From Ruoffia tabacinasalis (GTDB taxonomy: Bacteria; Bacillota; Bacilli; Lactobacillales; Aerococcaceae): a DNA stretch of 64,000 nucleotides. The notes beneath the pieces were generated by a model. It did no database searches, was not told the DNA's origin, and saw only the letters and a program-made list of their open reading frames with translations. Positions within the stretch are counted from its first letter, which is position 1. Each line of letters opens with the position of its first letter. The position numbers and the translations under genes are program-made. Positions 26,163-35,797 of this stretch are shown piece by piece. The stretch lies in contig NZ_JBHSHQ010000028.1 of NCBI RefSeq assembly GCF_042652985.1, positions 73,389 through 137,388 of the forward strand, given 5' to 3'.

Positions 26163-26639
26163 TTAAATATTAGCGATAGATTGAATCCACTCGCCATTTG
26201 ACGCATTAATATAATAATACGATAGTGTATTATTCTCAGCTTTAAATGAAATCTCCCAAACGGGTTGATTATTCATCATCCCAAGTCGAGGTTGTAATAG
26301 TTTCGTTGGTTCATTTTCACTGAGTGTAATCGATAAGGCATCTTGATGAGATATGATATCTTGAGAAGTATAATATTGAATATCTCCTCCGTCTTGCGTA
26401 ACAATTGCATATATTTGATTACCATTCTCATCTGTAAAATCCAGTGTAAAGTATGATTCATCAATAGTTACCCAATAGAAATCGTTAACTTCTTCGACAT
26501 TATAATCTAAAGAAACTAACTCGACAGTTTCCTCCTGAGCTTGCACCATCGAACCCATACTTTGCGAATAGATAAATAATAATGCAACAAGTACAATTAA
26601 CAGTAAAACTGTTAATCCTGATACTACTTTACGGTTCAA
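26163..26639 (-). CDS. YpmB-like exported protein (DUF5590)
   Basis: A 158-residue protein with one N-terminal membrane anchor (about 6-27) and an extracellular domain resembling two PepSY-like repeats, such as DFTDENGNQIYAIVTQDG and PVWEISFKAENNTLSYYYINASNGEWI. It matches the Bacillus ypmB product in topology, size and in its position between dinG and asnS. The function is unknown. The start is TTG at 26639 with AAGGAGG upstream; a sigma-A promoter precedes it, so it is the first gene of an ypmB-asnS transcript. Confidence 0.8.
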   Translation of the reverse strand: MNRKVVSGLTVLLLIVLVALLFIYSQSMGSMVQAQEETVELVSLDYNVEEVNDFYWVTIDESYFTLDFTDENGNQIYAIVTQDGGDIQYYTSQDIISHQDALSITLSENEPTKLLQPRLGMMNNQPVWEISFKAENNTLSYYYINASNGEWIQSIANI

Positions 26640-26680
26640 CGTTTGGCCTCCTTCCGATATTTCTTTCTAATTTCATGACC

Positions 26681-26709
26681 GTTATATAATAACATATTTT
26701 TGATGTAAA
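26681..26709 (-). promoter_or_regulatory. Promoter of ypmB-asnS
   Basis: Minus-strand TTTACA (26704-26709), 17-base spacer, TATAAC (26681-26686), about 40 bases before the ypmB start. Confidence 0.65.
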
Positions 26710-26730
26710 TTGAATAAACACATGAAGTAG

Positions 26731-29265
26731 TTAGTTCAATATATTAATTTCAACCATTGATTCTAATTGATCTAATATTTCTTTTGTATAGTACTTTGTA
26801 TATAAACGCTTATCTAAAATATAAAGTTTTTCATTCGCATAATTGTTACTAATAAAATTGATGACGGTTTTAATTCTTTGAATCATTTGTGGTAGCAATA
26901 TATCATCAAATAATTCCGTTTGATCTTTTGTTTTCTTTAGATAATGATACTTCGCTTGTATTTTAGTTTCACCTGGAGATTGGAAAGGTAAATTATATAA
27001 TAGAACTGAAATTTCAGTTTGATTATCTCCCCAAAGAAGTTCAGTAAAGCTTCTTTCTCTGAGAATGACAATAACTTTTTCAGTTTCATATATCCGCCTT
27101 CTAATTCGATTTAAACTTCCAGTTATGGACTCAGCTAAGATATGATAATCTTGAGAAATTTCGTCATTAAGAATTAACTTATGGAAAAGATCTGAAACTA
27201 GAAACTGATTCGGCATAATAATTATAATTTTATCGCCTAAATGCTTACGATCACTATTTATAAAGTCAGATAAATCAGAAATTCGTGTTGCATTATCTTC
27301 ACCTTGAATAAATTCAACTGGATGATTTAGAATATGTCTATTTTCTTTAAATAATGTTGGTAGTTTTAAATAATCAAATGCTGAGTCGAGTTGGATCCAA
27401 TTGGAATCTCCAGTCATTCTAGAATTATAATAGTTTCCTGAACTGACTAATAATGCACTTTGCATATCAAGCAGCCAAGTAAGACTTTCTTTCTTAATAA
27501 GAATAGGCTTCACTTGAATTGATATATTATAAAACTTGTTATTCACTCGTGTTGCGCTGATTGTCATATAATTTTTTTCGTCATTCATCAAATTCATTTG
27601 TTCTAGTTGGTTAATAAAACGGTGTAATGGTAGAACTTGTTGATTCATTTTCTTCAGCTTTTCTGACTCAATAACTAATTGCTTATAAAAGCCAGCTAAT
27701 TTAGTTCTAATCTTATTGGCAAAGTCCATGATCTTCTTCGCGTCATCGGATTCAATATTCACGTAAGTTTGAACATTTTCTTGTTGGATTGTGTTATCAA
27801 ACGGTTCTTCTTTTAATATATTGCTGATTATCGAGATTAAGTTATTACTTAAATCTCTCATCGATTGAATCTCTTTGCTTAAATGAACAACATATTGATT
27901 ATCACTGTAAATTTGTTGCATATCATCAAATAAATTAAGTAAATGATTACTCAAATCACTCAATTCAATATTACTCTGTTGAATATAGCGAGCAGAGTCA
28001 ATAAAGGAATTAACATTACCTATAATCAGATGTCGATTGAATAAATACTCTGTCTGTTCTCTGTTTTTTTGCATCATACTGTGTAAATTAGCGTCATAAG
28101 TGATGATGATATTTGCTTTTTTAGCATTTTTAATCACATTATGGAAATTAGAATGGTTCTTTACTAATAAATCGTTCGCTTGGTGCTTACTTAACAAGTT
28201 TTTAATAGACAATTCTTTATTAATTTCGCTAAAATCACCGAATTTTGACAAAGCTTGCCAATGTATAGATGCCGCTATAACGAGTAATTCCTGTTGATTA
28301 TTACGCTTGAAATTATATTGAAGAATATAATTCTCAAAAGCTTTTTCATGTAAATAATTTCCTTGTGACTTTAATAAAGCAATCTTTTCTAAAGTAGTTT
28401 GCCTTATGATCACGTCACTCCAATAATTTGATTCATCTAATGTAGGCAAAGATAATAAATAACGCCCCTCTTTTAAGATCGTTTCATTAAATATCACATC
28501 ATATGGAATGGGACGATGTGTATCTTCTAAGACAGCATAAGGATGGTTTTGCCATTTTTCATAAATAAATTCTGAAAGGGTTTGATTCTGTTTAGGTAAG
28601 TTTTCACTTTCTAAATCTACATCCGCTCTTTTGTCACTAACAATGTCGTTTAAAATAAACTTATCTGGATTAGTGAAAAATTCTATTTCGTTATATCTCA
28701 AATGCCTTAAAAATGGTTCCATTCGACCAAGAGTCTCAACCGGAATTTCTTTCGCAATTTTAGCTAACTCACTCACAATATCTGCAGTGATTAATGCATC
28801 TGAATAGGCATCATGAGCTTCACTATATTCTAAATTAAAATGACGACTTAAATCCGTTAAATTAAATCCGATTGCTGTTGGGACGATGATTTTCGCAAGG
28901 ACCACTGAATCTAGTGCGATAGGATCAAATTCTAAATCAAATCTTTCAAAACTTTCTTTAAGTATGCGTAAGTCAAAGCCTAAATTATGAGCAATAAAGA
29001 CACAATCTTTCAGCCTCTCATGCCATAAAGTCGCTACACTATTAAACTGTGGTGCATTGGCCACATCTTCTTCTTTAATACCTGTTAACTTTGCAATATG
29101 TTCTGGAATCTCACGATTAGGATTTATTAACATCGAATATGTATTAACAATATTGCCTTCAGATATAATAATTGCTCCAATTTGGATGATTCGATCACCC
29201 TCGTCAATATTGGGCCCGGTTGTTTCAATATCAACGATTGCAATTTTATTCTTTAACCTAGGCAT
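26731..29265 (-). CDS. dinG: DinG-type DEDDh exonuclease with a degenerate helicase domain
   Basis: An 844-residue protein of the DnaQ-exonuclease/DinG-helicase fusion family. The N-terminal exonuclease is complete: Asp12 and Glu14 (VDIETTG), Asp98 (HNLGFD), His151 and Asp156 (HDAYSD). The remaining ~640 residues still align by eye with the DinG helicase frame, for example LLYNLPFQSPGE and the final LPQMIQRIK...LYILDKR. However, the Walker A site reads AVLEDTHRPIPYD (about 244-256), the DEAH box reads TYDANLHS (about 389-396), and the QGFGRLIR arginine motif reads KTVINFISN (about 799-807). The enzyme is therefore probably a nuclease only. It follows cca by 10 bases. Confidence 0.9.
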   Translation of the reverse strand: MPRLKNKIAIVDIETTGPNIDEGDRIIQIGAIIISEGNIVNTYSMLINPNREIPEHIAKLTGIKEEDVANAPQFNSVATLWHERLKDCVFIAHNLGFDLRILKESFERFDLEFDPIALDSVVLAKIIVPTAIGFNLTDLSRHFNLEYSEAHDAYSDALITADIVSELAKIAKEIPVETLGRMEPFLRHLRYNEIEFFTNPDKFILNDIVSDKRADVDLESENLPKQNQTLSEFIYEKWQNHPYAVLEDTHRPIPYDVIFNETILKEGRYLLSLPTLDESNYWSDVIIRQTTLEKIALLKSQGNYLHEKAFENYILQYNFKRNNQQELLVIAASIHWQALSKFGDFSEINKELSIKNLLSKHQANDLLVKNHSNFHNVIKNAKKANIIITYDANLHSMMQKNREQTEYLFNRHLIIGNVNSFIDSARYIQQSNIELSDLSNHLLNLFDDMQQIYSDNQYVVHLSKEIQSMRDLSNNLISIISNILKEEPFDNTIQQENVQTYVNIESDDAKKIMDFANKIRTKLAGFYKQLVIESEKLKKMNQQVLPLHRFINQLEQMNLMNDEKNYMTISATRVNNKFYNISIQVKPILIKKESLTWLLDMQSALLVSSGNYYNSRMTGDSNWIQLDSAFDYLKLPTLFKENRHILNHPVEFIQGEDNATRISDLSDFINSDRKHLGDKIIIIMPNQFLVSDLFHKLILNDEISQDYHILAESITGSLNRIRRRIYETEKVIVILRERSFTELLWGDNQTEISVLLYNLPFQSPGETKIQAKYHYLKKTKDQTELFDDILLPQMIQRIKTVINFISNNYANEKLYILDKRLYTKYYTKEILDQLESMVEINILN

Positions 29266-29275
29266 ACAAACACTC

Positions 29276-30505
29276 CTAATCTATACTGCCACTATTTTTT
29301 ATATAAGCTTCAATCATACTATAAGTATTTTCTAGTTCCATTTCAATGATTAATCGTTCAATCTTATCTAACCATGCCCCAATTTCTGGACCGCCTTTTT
29401 TAAGATCAAGGATTGTCATAACATCTTTCCCATTAACGGCAATATCTTTTTTGCTTTTTATTGGTAATGCGTTGTAAATATCTTCGACAAATTTATGGTC
29501 AATACGTTGAGTTTCAAATAAAAAGTCCTCAACACGTTGAATATTTGAGAAGTCATAATTGTAAACTTCCCAACTTGTGACATGTTCCTCTTTAAAGTAG
29601 TCAAACAATTGAATCATTTGGATCACATCTTTGATAAAAGCATTACTATGTGTCCATTCTTTTAAAAAACTACGGATTGTTTCTGGCTGAATGATTCCCA
29701 TATGTTTTAACATTCTAGCCCAGACTAAGCGCTCATCACGTAAAGCATTTGGTGTGTCTTTAAAATCTTTACTTAATTCAGACATAACTGTTCCTGCTAA
29801 CTCTTGCGTAAATCCTGGCAAGTATTCAGCTAAACCCGTGTTCACTAGTAATTGAGCTTTTTCGGTAAATGAATGCCCAAGTAAAAATTTACTAAACTCA
29901 ATTCTAATTCTTTCAATTGAAATATGTTGTAAATTTGCTTTTAAAGCTTGAATCGCATTAAATGACTCTTGTTCAATCTCAAAACCTAACTGAGAGGCAA
30001 ATCGAATCGCTCTCATCATTCTTAAAGCGTCTTCTAAGAAGCGCTCCTGCGCATTACCAACACATCTGATTAGATGGTCATTTAAATCCTTTAAACCGCC
30101 GTGGTAGTCATATAATTCGCCTTGGCGATCAAATGCCATCGCATTAATTGTAAAATCACGTCTTAACGTGTCTTCTCTTAAATTACGAACGAAATTTACT
30201 TCATCTGGCCGTCTATAATCAGTATAGTCGCCTTCCGTTCTAAATGTTGTTATTTCATAAGGCGCTTTATCCACAACAACAACAATTGTCCCATGTTCCT
30301 TACCGACATCAAAGGTAATCGGAAACATAGCTTCAACTTCTTCTGGTCTTGCACTGCTTGCAATATCAATGTCGTTAATTTTTTTATTTAATAATATATC
30401 TCTTACACAACCCCCAACAAAATAAGCCTCATATCCATGAGACTCAATTTGCCCTAATACAGGAATTGCTTCTTGAAATAATGGATCTGTCAGTGATACA
30501 AACAT
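29276..30505 (-). CDS. cca: CCA-adding enzyme (tRNA nucleotidyltransferase)
   Basis: A 409-residue class II nucleotidyltransferase that builds or repairs the CCA end of tRNA. The catalytic head shows YFVGGCVRDILL and NDIDIASS (the two carboxylates), then FRTEGDYTDYRRPDEV and RRDFTINAMAF, and an ERIRIEFSKFLL neck typical of the single-chain Gram-positive enzyme. The start chosen is ATG 30505, with AAAGGTG 6 bases before it; an upstream in-frame GTG at 30514 would overlap that ribosome site. It starts immediately after the ypiB stop codon, so the two are coupled. Confidence 0.95.
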   Translation of the reverse strand: MFVSLTDPLFQEAIPVLGQIESHGYEAYFVGGCVRDILLNKKINDIDIASSARPEEVEAMFPITFDVGKEHGTIVVVVDKAPYEITTFRTEGDYTDYRRPDEVNFVRNLREDTLRRDFTINAMAFDRQGELYDYHGGLKDLNDHLIRCVGNAQERFLEDALRMMRAIRFASQLGFEIEQESFNAIQALKANLQHISIERIRIEFSKFLLGHSFTEKAQLLVNTGLAEYLPGFTQELAGTVMSELSKDFKDTPNALRDERLVWARMLKHMGIIQPETIRSFLKEWTHSNAFIKDVIQMIQLFDYFKEEHVTSWEVYNYDFSNIQRVEDFLFETQRIDHKFVEDIYNALPIKSKKDIAVNGKDVMTILDLKKGGPEIGAWLDKIERLIIEMELENTYSMIEAYIKNSGSID

Positions 30506-30506
30506 A

Positions 30507-31040
30507 TTATTCACCTTTCAATTTTTCAATTTGTTTTAAATAATAACTCACTTTATCAAAGTCGTATTTCTCTAAAGCGGTATTTAAATCTTTATTTAAT
30601 AAAGACAGTTTCGTCTCCAATGAAATCTGATATAGACTATCTTCTAAGTCCATCAAAAATTGTAGATTTTCCGGGATATACGGATTATCTTCAAAAACAT
30701 CAAACCTATACAGTTGTTGATAAAGATGAGGAATATCCACTTCGACATAAAAATCTTGCTTTGAAAAACGATGATTCAAGCGAATATCATGAAAGGCTTG
30801 GTCGCTCAATGTATAACTTAGCTGATCTTTATAATACATAAAAGGCAGTTGTGTATTCGGATTAAAGGAAATGTAAATTCCACGAGGAGCATACTTTGCC
30901 CCTTCAGAGAATAGTATATTATTCATTAGCTCAGAATTTGTTGATAGAAATTGCAATAAATAATTCACAGATGGATTAGAATGTTGGTAATTTGAAATTA
31001 ACCATTTTAAAAATTGTCTTTTCCTTTCATTTCTCTCCAT
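30507..31040 (-). CDS. YpiB-family protein with C-terminal IDEAL domain
   Basis: A 177-residue member of the UPF0302/YpiB family. The N-terminal part carries RKRQFLKWLISNYQ and the Tyr-rich KYAPRGIYISFNPNTQLPFMYY. The C-terminus has an IDEAL-like helix, LNTALEKYDFDKVSYYLKQIEKL. YpiB is a conserved Firmicute protein; work in Bacillus links it to regulated proteolysis of RemA-type and lipid A-like pathways only loosely, so I give no firm function. The start is ATG 31040 with GGGAG upstream; a longer frame from 31067 has no ribosome site. It overlaps nothing and is squeezed between the TPR gene and cca. Confidence 0.75.
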   Translation of the reverse strand: MERNERKRQFLKWLISNYQHSNPSVNYLLQFLSTNSELMNNILFSEGAKYAPRGIYISFNPNTQLPFMYYKDQLSYTLSDQAFHDIRLNHRFSKQDFYVEVDIPHLYQQLYRFDVFEDNPYIPENLQFLMDLEDSLYQISLETKLSLLNKDLNTALEKYDFDKVSYYLKQIEKLKGE

Positions 31041-31044
31041 TTTC

Positions 31045-32379
31045 TTACTCCCACTCTTTATATTCATCTAAGTCAGATAAGTCATTTTTAGATTGAATTT
31101 CTTTACTCAAAGCTTTTAATTTTGGTATATCATAAAACGTATTGTTATATTGATTCACGACTTCTAATGCCTTCTCAACTTCTTTATTTGTAAAATAAAA
31201 GTTAGCAAGACGGTAAGCTAATTCTTCGTGAGGAAGTAAGTAATCAAGTGCGATTAAATAATCTTCTTCTGCTTTATCATTAAGACCTAAGGCTTCATAA
31301 ACAAGCGCAAAATGATAACTCATATATTCATGATCAATTTGCTCCCCCTCAAAGACCCGTAAAAAATATAAGGCTTGTGCCGCGTCACTTTTACTTAAAT
31401 AATAATTTACAATAATGTTAATTGCTAAATAAAAATCTTCACTATTATCAATTAAATTTGTATAATCAACGAGCTTTTCTATGATGTCATCATTTAAATG
31501 ATCAACATCATCGGCTACTTTTGCTATGTTTAAAATCATTGGATCTAAGGGTGGTAATGTTTTAGCTGACCATGTTAATTCTTTATATAAATTTGATTTC
31601 TGTCCAGTTGTTTTATATAACTCGATTAAAAGAATTGAATAATTTATATTATCTGGATTTTTTTGAAGTGCTTTTTTTGCGTAATCGATTGCTCTATCAA
31701 ATTGAAATAACGTCTTAAATACATTTGCAAATACGAAGAATTCATCTTCAGTTTCTAATGGAATTCGCTCATCTTTTTCAAGTTTTTCAACAGCTGCTAA
31801 GTCAATAATTTCTTTTAAGGACTCCACTTCAACTAGTTTCAGTCGAACATCACGAATATTTTCATAATCATCTAAATAATCATAAACCGCTCTATAATAG
31901 TTCTCTGCTTGGCTAATATTTTGCTGTTCTAAGTATATATCTCCTAAATCTTCATAGGCTTCCCCTAGTGTTGGATAACTTTTAATAATCTGGCGATACA
32001 TATCAATAGCTTCTGTATGACGATTTAACTTTTTAAGTAATCTTGCTTCCAATAATTTGAGTTCAGGATCTTCTTTGTCAGATTTCGCTAAATCTAACCA
32101 ATAAAAGTACGCCTTATCATAGGCTTCATATTGGTACAATTTACTCACAATTTGCTTAGCATATTTCTTATATTTTTTTAATTCAAATAATTCAATTAAT
32201 ACAGTCAGTCCTTGATCGACTGATCCTGTTTTGAATAAAATATCTGCTAGGCTTTCTAGTGCAGGTATATAACTACTATCTTCACTTGCTCTTTCTATAT
32301 AATCAATAATAACTAACCGTTGTTCTTCAATGGTATCTACATTTCCTAATTCTTCTAAAATCTCATCTAGGATTGTCAT
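31045..32379 (-). CDS. TPR-repeat protein
   Basis: A 444-residue soluble protein consisting mostly of tetratricopeptide helices. Clear repeats include LLEARLLKKLNRHTEAIDMYRQII, YPTLGEAYEDLGDIYLEQQNISQAENYY and FALVYEALGLNDKAEEDYL. It corresponds by position and architecture to Bacillus YpiA. It has no signal peptide or membrane segment and probably acts as a scaffold. The start is ATG 32379, 9 bases after AAGGAGGG; an in-frame TTG two codons earlier is too close to that site. It leads the ypiA-ypiB-cca-dinG transcript from a strong promoter at 32410. Confidence 0.85.
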   Translation of the reverse strand: MTILDEILEELGNVDTIEEQRLVIIDYIERASEDSSYIPALESLADILFKTGSVDQGLTVLIELFELKKYKKYAKQIVSKLYQYEAYDKAYFYWLDLAKSDKEDPELKLLEARLLKKLNRHTEAIDMYRQIIKSYPTLGEAYEDLGDIYLEQQNISQAENYYRAVYDYLDDYENIRDVRLKLVEVESLKEIIDLAAVEKLEKDERIPLETEDEFFVFANVFKTLFQFDRAIDYAKKALQKNPDNINYSILLIELYKTTGQKSNLYKELTWSAKTLPPLDPMILNIAKVADDVDHLNDDIIEKLVDYTNLIDNSEDFYLAINIIVNYYLSKSDAAQALYFLRVFEGEQIDHEYMSYHFALVYEALGLNDKAEEDYLIALDYLLPHEELAYRLANFYFTNKEVEKALEVVNQYNNTFYDIPKLKALSKEIQSKNDLSDLDEYKEWE

Positions 32380-32409
32380 TATCAAACCCTCCTTTACTCA
32401 TTCTTATTT

Positions 32410-32438
32410 ATTATACCACCGACATGTATTGTTGCCAA
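32410..32438 (-). promoter_or_regulatory. Strong promoter of the TPR-ypiB-cca-dinG operon
   Basis: Minus-strand TTGGCA (32433-32438), 17-base spacer ending in TGG, and a consensus TATAAT (32410-32415). It combines a -35 with an extended -10, one of the best promoters in the window. Confidence 0.85.
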
Positions 32439-32561
32439 AATTAATCGGCGAATAATTGAATATTATGTGTCGTATATTTAAATTGGAAATTGCGAGGAAT
32501 TGACTGATTATGTAAAGTGGAAATATTTAGTCACTTGCGGTCCACTAAAATTATCAATAAT

Positions 32562-32600
32562 CAAAAAGAAAACCCCTAAAGCCTTGTGGCTCTAGGGGTT
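32562..32600 (-). terminator. Terminator after hup
   Basis: GC-rich hairpin AACCCCTAAAGCC / GGCTCTAGGGGTT with a TTGT loop, followed on the minus strand by TTTTCTTTTT. Confidence 0.92.
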
Positions 32601-32611
32601 AAAAGCTTGAA

Positions 32612-32887
32612 TTATTTTACAGCTTCTTTTAATGCTTTACCAGCTTTGAATCCTGGTACTTTACTTGCTGGAATTTGAATTTCTTCTCCAGTTTGTGGGT
32701 TACGACCTTTACGAGCAGCTCTATCACGAACTTCAAATGTACCGAAACCGATAACTTGAACTTTGTCGCCAGAAGCTAAAGTTTCTTCGATTGTTTCGAA
32801 TAACGCTTCAACCGCTGCTGTTACGTCTTTCTTAGTTAAGTTAGTTTTTTCTGCTACTTTTTCTACTAATTGTGCTTTATTTGCCAT
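32612..32887 (-). CDS. hup: DNA-binding protein HU
   Basis: A 91-residue nucleoid protein of the HU family that bends and compacts DNA as a dimer. The signature GFGTFEVRDRAARKGRNPQTG contains the DNA-binding arm and the conserved Pro that intercalates. MANKAQLVEKVAEKTNLTKKD is the dimer helix. Length is exactly typical. It is a short monocistronic gene with its own promoter and a strong terminator, next to der as in Bacillus and Enterococcus. Confidence 0.98.
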   Translation of the reverse strand: MANKAQLVEKVAEKTNLTKKDVTAAVEALFETIEETLASGDKVQVIGFGTFEVRDRAARKGRNPQTGEEIQIPASKVPGFKAGKALKEAVK

Positions 32888-32967
32888 TAGTATTCCTCCT
32901 TATATAAATCCTCATATTTGAGATATTTGAAATATACGACATCTCTTTAACGGATATTTCATTTATA

Positions 32968-32996
32968 AGAATAACACATAAAAGCTTATAATACAA
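32968..32996 (-). promoter_or_regulatory. Promoter of hup
   Basis: Minus-strand TTGTAT (32991-32996), 17-base spacer ending TGT, TATTCT (32968-32973). The leader to the hup start is about 75 bases. Confidence 0.7.
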
Positions 32997-33040
32997 CGTT
33001 TTACACTATTCTTGAGTAAATCTAAACTAATATTTAAGCA

Positions 33041-34357
33041 TTATGAACGCGCACGTGTAATTATATGTACCGGAGTACCTTCAAAATAGAAACTTTCACG
33101 TAACTGATTCTCTAAAAAGCGTTCATAACTGAAGTGCATTAACTCAACATCATTCACAAACACAACAAATGTTGGTGGGTTGATCGCAACTTGTGTCATA
33201 TAGTAGATTTTTAAGCGTCTACCTTTATCCGTTGGTGTTGGATTCATCGCAACAGCATCCATTACTACGTTATTCAATACAGAAGATTGAACACGTCTTG
33301 CGCGGTTCTCGTGAATCATATTAATTAGTTCAGGTAGTTTATTTAATCTTTGTCCTGTTTTTGCACTCACAAATAAGATAGGTGCAAAACGTAAATATTG
33401 AAACTCTTTACGAATTTCTTTAGTAAACTCGTCGAACTTATTATTACTTTTGTCAACGGCATCCCATTTGTTAACAATAATAATAATACCTTTACCTGCT
33501 TCATAAGCATAACCTGCGACACGTTTATCTTGTTCGATAATTCCAGTTTCAGCATCTAATACCATACAAACAATATCACTTCGTTCAATTGCTGATAAGG
33601 CACGCATAACACTATACTTTTCAGTGTTTTCCCAAACTTTACCTTTTTTACGAATCCCTGCGGTATCAATCATTGTATATTCTTTACCATCAGCTGTCTT
33701 GAACTTAGTATCAACTGCCTCACGGGTGGTTCCTTCAATATTTGATACAATCACCCGTTCTTCCTTCAATATTGAATTCACTAAACTAGATTTACCTACA
33801 TTAGGACGTCCAATAAAACTGAATTTAATTGAATCATCGTCATCTGTATCACTAGAATCTTCTGGAAACATTTCCACTATCTTATCTAATAAATCACCAA
33901 TTCCAGTACCATGTGAACCAGATATTGGGATAGGATCACCTAAGCCTAAAGTATAGAAATCATAAATCATTTGGCGTTGTTCAGGATTATCTGCTTTATT
34001 AATCGCTAGAACAACTGGTTTTTTTGTTCGATGTAATCTTTGGGCTACTTCTTCATCCTCAAGAGTGACACCTTCTCTGACACTCGTCACCATTACAATG
34101 ACATCCGCTTCATCCATGGCTAAGTCTGCTTGGTAACGCACTTGATTCATTAATGGTTCATTACTCATATCAATACCACCGGTATCAATCAAACGGTATT
34201 CTTTACCAATCCACTTACCTGTCGCATAAATACGGTCACGAGTTACTCCAGGATGGTCTTCTACAATCGATACTCTCTCTCCAATGAGTCGGTTGAATAT
34301 GGTTGATTTACCAACATTCGGTCGACCTACTAAAGCGACTACTGGCACTTTACTCAT
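33041..34357 (-). CDS. der: Ribosome biogenesis GTPase Der (EngA)
   Basis: A 438-residue double GTPase required for assembly of the 50S subunit. The first G domain has GRPNVGKS near residue 11 and DTGG; the second has GRPNVGKS near 183, DTAGI and NKWD. The C-terminal KH-like domain ends with SYERFLENQLRESFYFEGTPVHI. The length is normal. It lies between rpsA and hup, the standard cmk-rpsA-der-hup order. Confidence 0.97.
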   Translation of the reverse strand: MSKVPVVALVGRPNVGKSTIFNRLIGERVSIVEDHPGVTRDRIYATGKWIGKEYRLIDTGGIDMSNEPLMNQVRYQADLAMDEADVIVMVTSVREGVTLEDEEVAQRLHRTKKPVVLAINKADNPEQRQMIYDFYTLGLGDPIPISGSHGTGIGDLLDKIVEMFPEDSSDTDDDDSIKFSFIGRPNVGKSSLVNSILKEERVIVSNIEGTTREAVDTKFKTADGKEYTMIDTAGIRKKGKVWENTEKYSVMRALSAIERSDIVCMVLDAETGIIEQDKRVAGYAYEAGKGIIIIVNKWDAVDKSNNKFDEFTKEIRKEFQYLRFAPILFVSAKTGQRLNKLPELINMIHENRARRVQSSVLNNVVMDAVAMNPTPTDKGRRLKIYYMTQVAINPPTFVVFVNDVELMHFSYERFLENQLRESFYFEGTPVHIITRARS

Positions 34358-34374
34358 TCATTTCACCTCCATAA

Positions 34375-34405
34375 ATTAAGAAAAGACTGACTAATGAAAA
34401 GTCAG
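34375..34405 (-). terminator. Weak terminator after rpsA
   Basis: CTGACT (34387-34392) pairs with AGTCAG (34400-34405) around a 7-base loop, then TCTTTTCTT on the minus strand. The stem is short. Confidence 0.5.
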
Positions 34406-34432
34406 CCTCGTTCTTTAAGTCAAATATTATTC

Positions 34433-35770
34433 CTATTCACCTTTGAATTGGTCTAATTGATCACCTAACATGTCAGCTAATGTAAATCCTGAATCGCTGT
34501 CATCAGATGAGTCTTGGAAGTTTCTTTGACGGTTTTGTTTTTTGTTTCCTGTGTTACGTTTGTTGTTCTCACGACGAGGTTTGTTAGAGCTAGCTGCAGG
34601 AGCTGGAGCTTCTTCCATACCTTCTGGTTGATCCAATAATGCTTTCACAGAAAGTGATAAGCGGTTTTGTTCTGGATCTACACTTAATACTTTAACATCA
34701 ATTTCTTGACCTTCCTCAAGACGTTCGTGAGGTGTCGCGATGTGTTCGTGAGCGATTTGTGAAATATGTACTAACCCTTCAACTCCTGGGAATACTTCAA
34801 CAAATGCACCAAAGCTAGTTAAGCGTTTAACAGTTCCTTTTAATTCAGAACCTTCTGGAGCTTTTTCTTCGATGTTATCCCATGGTCCTGCTAATGTATC
34901 TTTAATAGATAATGATACACGGCCATCTTCTTCATCAACAGAAAGAACTTTAACGTTAACAGTTTCGCCTGGTGTTAAGTAATCACTTGGTTTATCAACA
35001 TGCTCGTGAGCAATACGGCTAATGTGAACTAATCCGTCCACTCCACCTAAGTCGATAAATGCACCAAAGTTTACTAAGCGAGCTACTGTACCTTCAACAA
35101 CTGATCCTTCTTCTAAATCAGCTAAACGTTCAGCACGTTTTGCTTCGCTTTCTTTACGTGCAATTTCTTTATGTGATAAAATTAAACGGTTTTCACTTGG
35201 TTCAATTTCAACAATAACGAATTTTAAAGTTTGTCCAACATATGGTGTGAAGTCTTCTACGAAGTGATCTTCAACCATTGAAGCAGGAACGAATCCACGT
35301 ACGCCAGCATCTACAACTAATCCGCCTTTTACAACGTTTTTAACTGGTGCTTCGATAATTTCTTCGTTTTCAAATTTAACTTGTAATTCTTCCCAAACTT
35401 TTTTAGCATCTACACGTTTTTTAGATAATAAAAAGTTTCCGTTTTCTTTATCTTTAATTGGTTTTAATACCACTAATTCGATTTCATCACCAATATTAAC
35501 AACATCTGTTAATTCTTCAACAGGTGTAGCTGATAATTCATTGCGTGGAATGACTCCTTCAAGTCCGCCACTTTCTTGAATAGAAACACGTACTTGATTG
35601 TCATCAAAGGCTAATACATCACCTTGAACAGTATCGCCAACTTTAATTTCTTTAACACTATCTAAAGCGTCTTCCATAGTTTCCATAGACTCTTCTACCT
35701 CTGTAGATTCTGTCTCTTCAACCACTTCTTCATTTTCATTTAATTCTTGATTTTCTACAAACTCTGACAT
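34433..35770 (-). CDS. rpsA: S1 RNA-binding domain protein, ribosomal S1-like
   Basis: A 445-residue protein with four S1 domains, roughly at residues 47-115, 130-200, 215-285 and 300-370; the last two are the best preserved (GSVVEGTVARLVNFGAFIDL, then GSELKGTVKRLTSFGAFVEV). The N-terminus is acidic and the C-terminus has a basic Asn/Arg-rich stretch (RRENNKRNTGNKKQNRQRN). This is the four-domain Firmicute form annotated as S1; whether it is stoichiometrically ribosome-bound is unclear in this phylum. It has its own extended -10 promoter and a hairpin in its leader. Confidence 0.93.
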   Translation of the reverse strand: MSEFVENQELNENEEVVEETESTEVEESMETMEDALDSVKEIKVGDTVQGDVLAFDDNQVRVSIQESGGLEGVIPRNELSATPVEELTDVVNIGDEIELVVLKPIKDKENGNFLLSKKRVDAKKVWEELQVKFENEEIIEAPVKNVVKGGLVVDAGVRGFVPASMVEDHFVEDFTPYVGQTLKFVIVEIEPSENRLILSHKEIARKESEAKRAERLADLEEGSVVEGTVARLVNFGAFIDLGGVDGLVHISRIAHEHVDKPSDYLTPGETVNVKVLSVDEEDGRVSLSIKDTLAGPWDNIEEKAPEGSELKGTVKRLTSFGAFVEVFPGVEGLVHISQIAHEHIATPHERLEEGQEIDVKVLSVDPEQNRLSLSVKALLDQPEGMEEAPAPAASSNKPRRENNKRNTGNKKQNRQRNFQDSSDDSDSGFTLADMLGDQLDQFKGE

Positions 35771-35797
35771 TTACCCAATTCCTCCTAAGCGTTACCT

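Noticed and set aside
26731..29265. DinG as a frameshifted pseudogene
   Set aside because: The frame is uninterrupted for 844 codons and distal landmarks align in the same frame.
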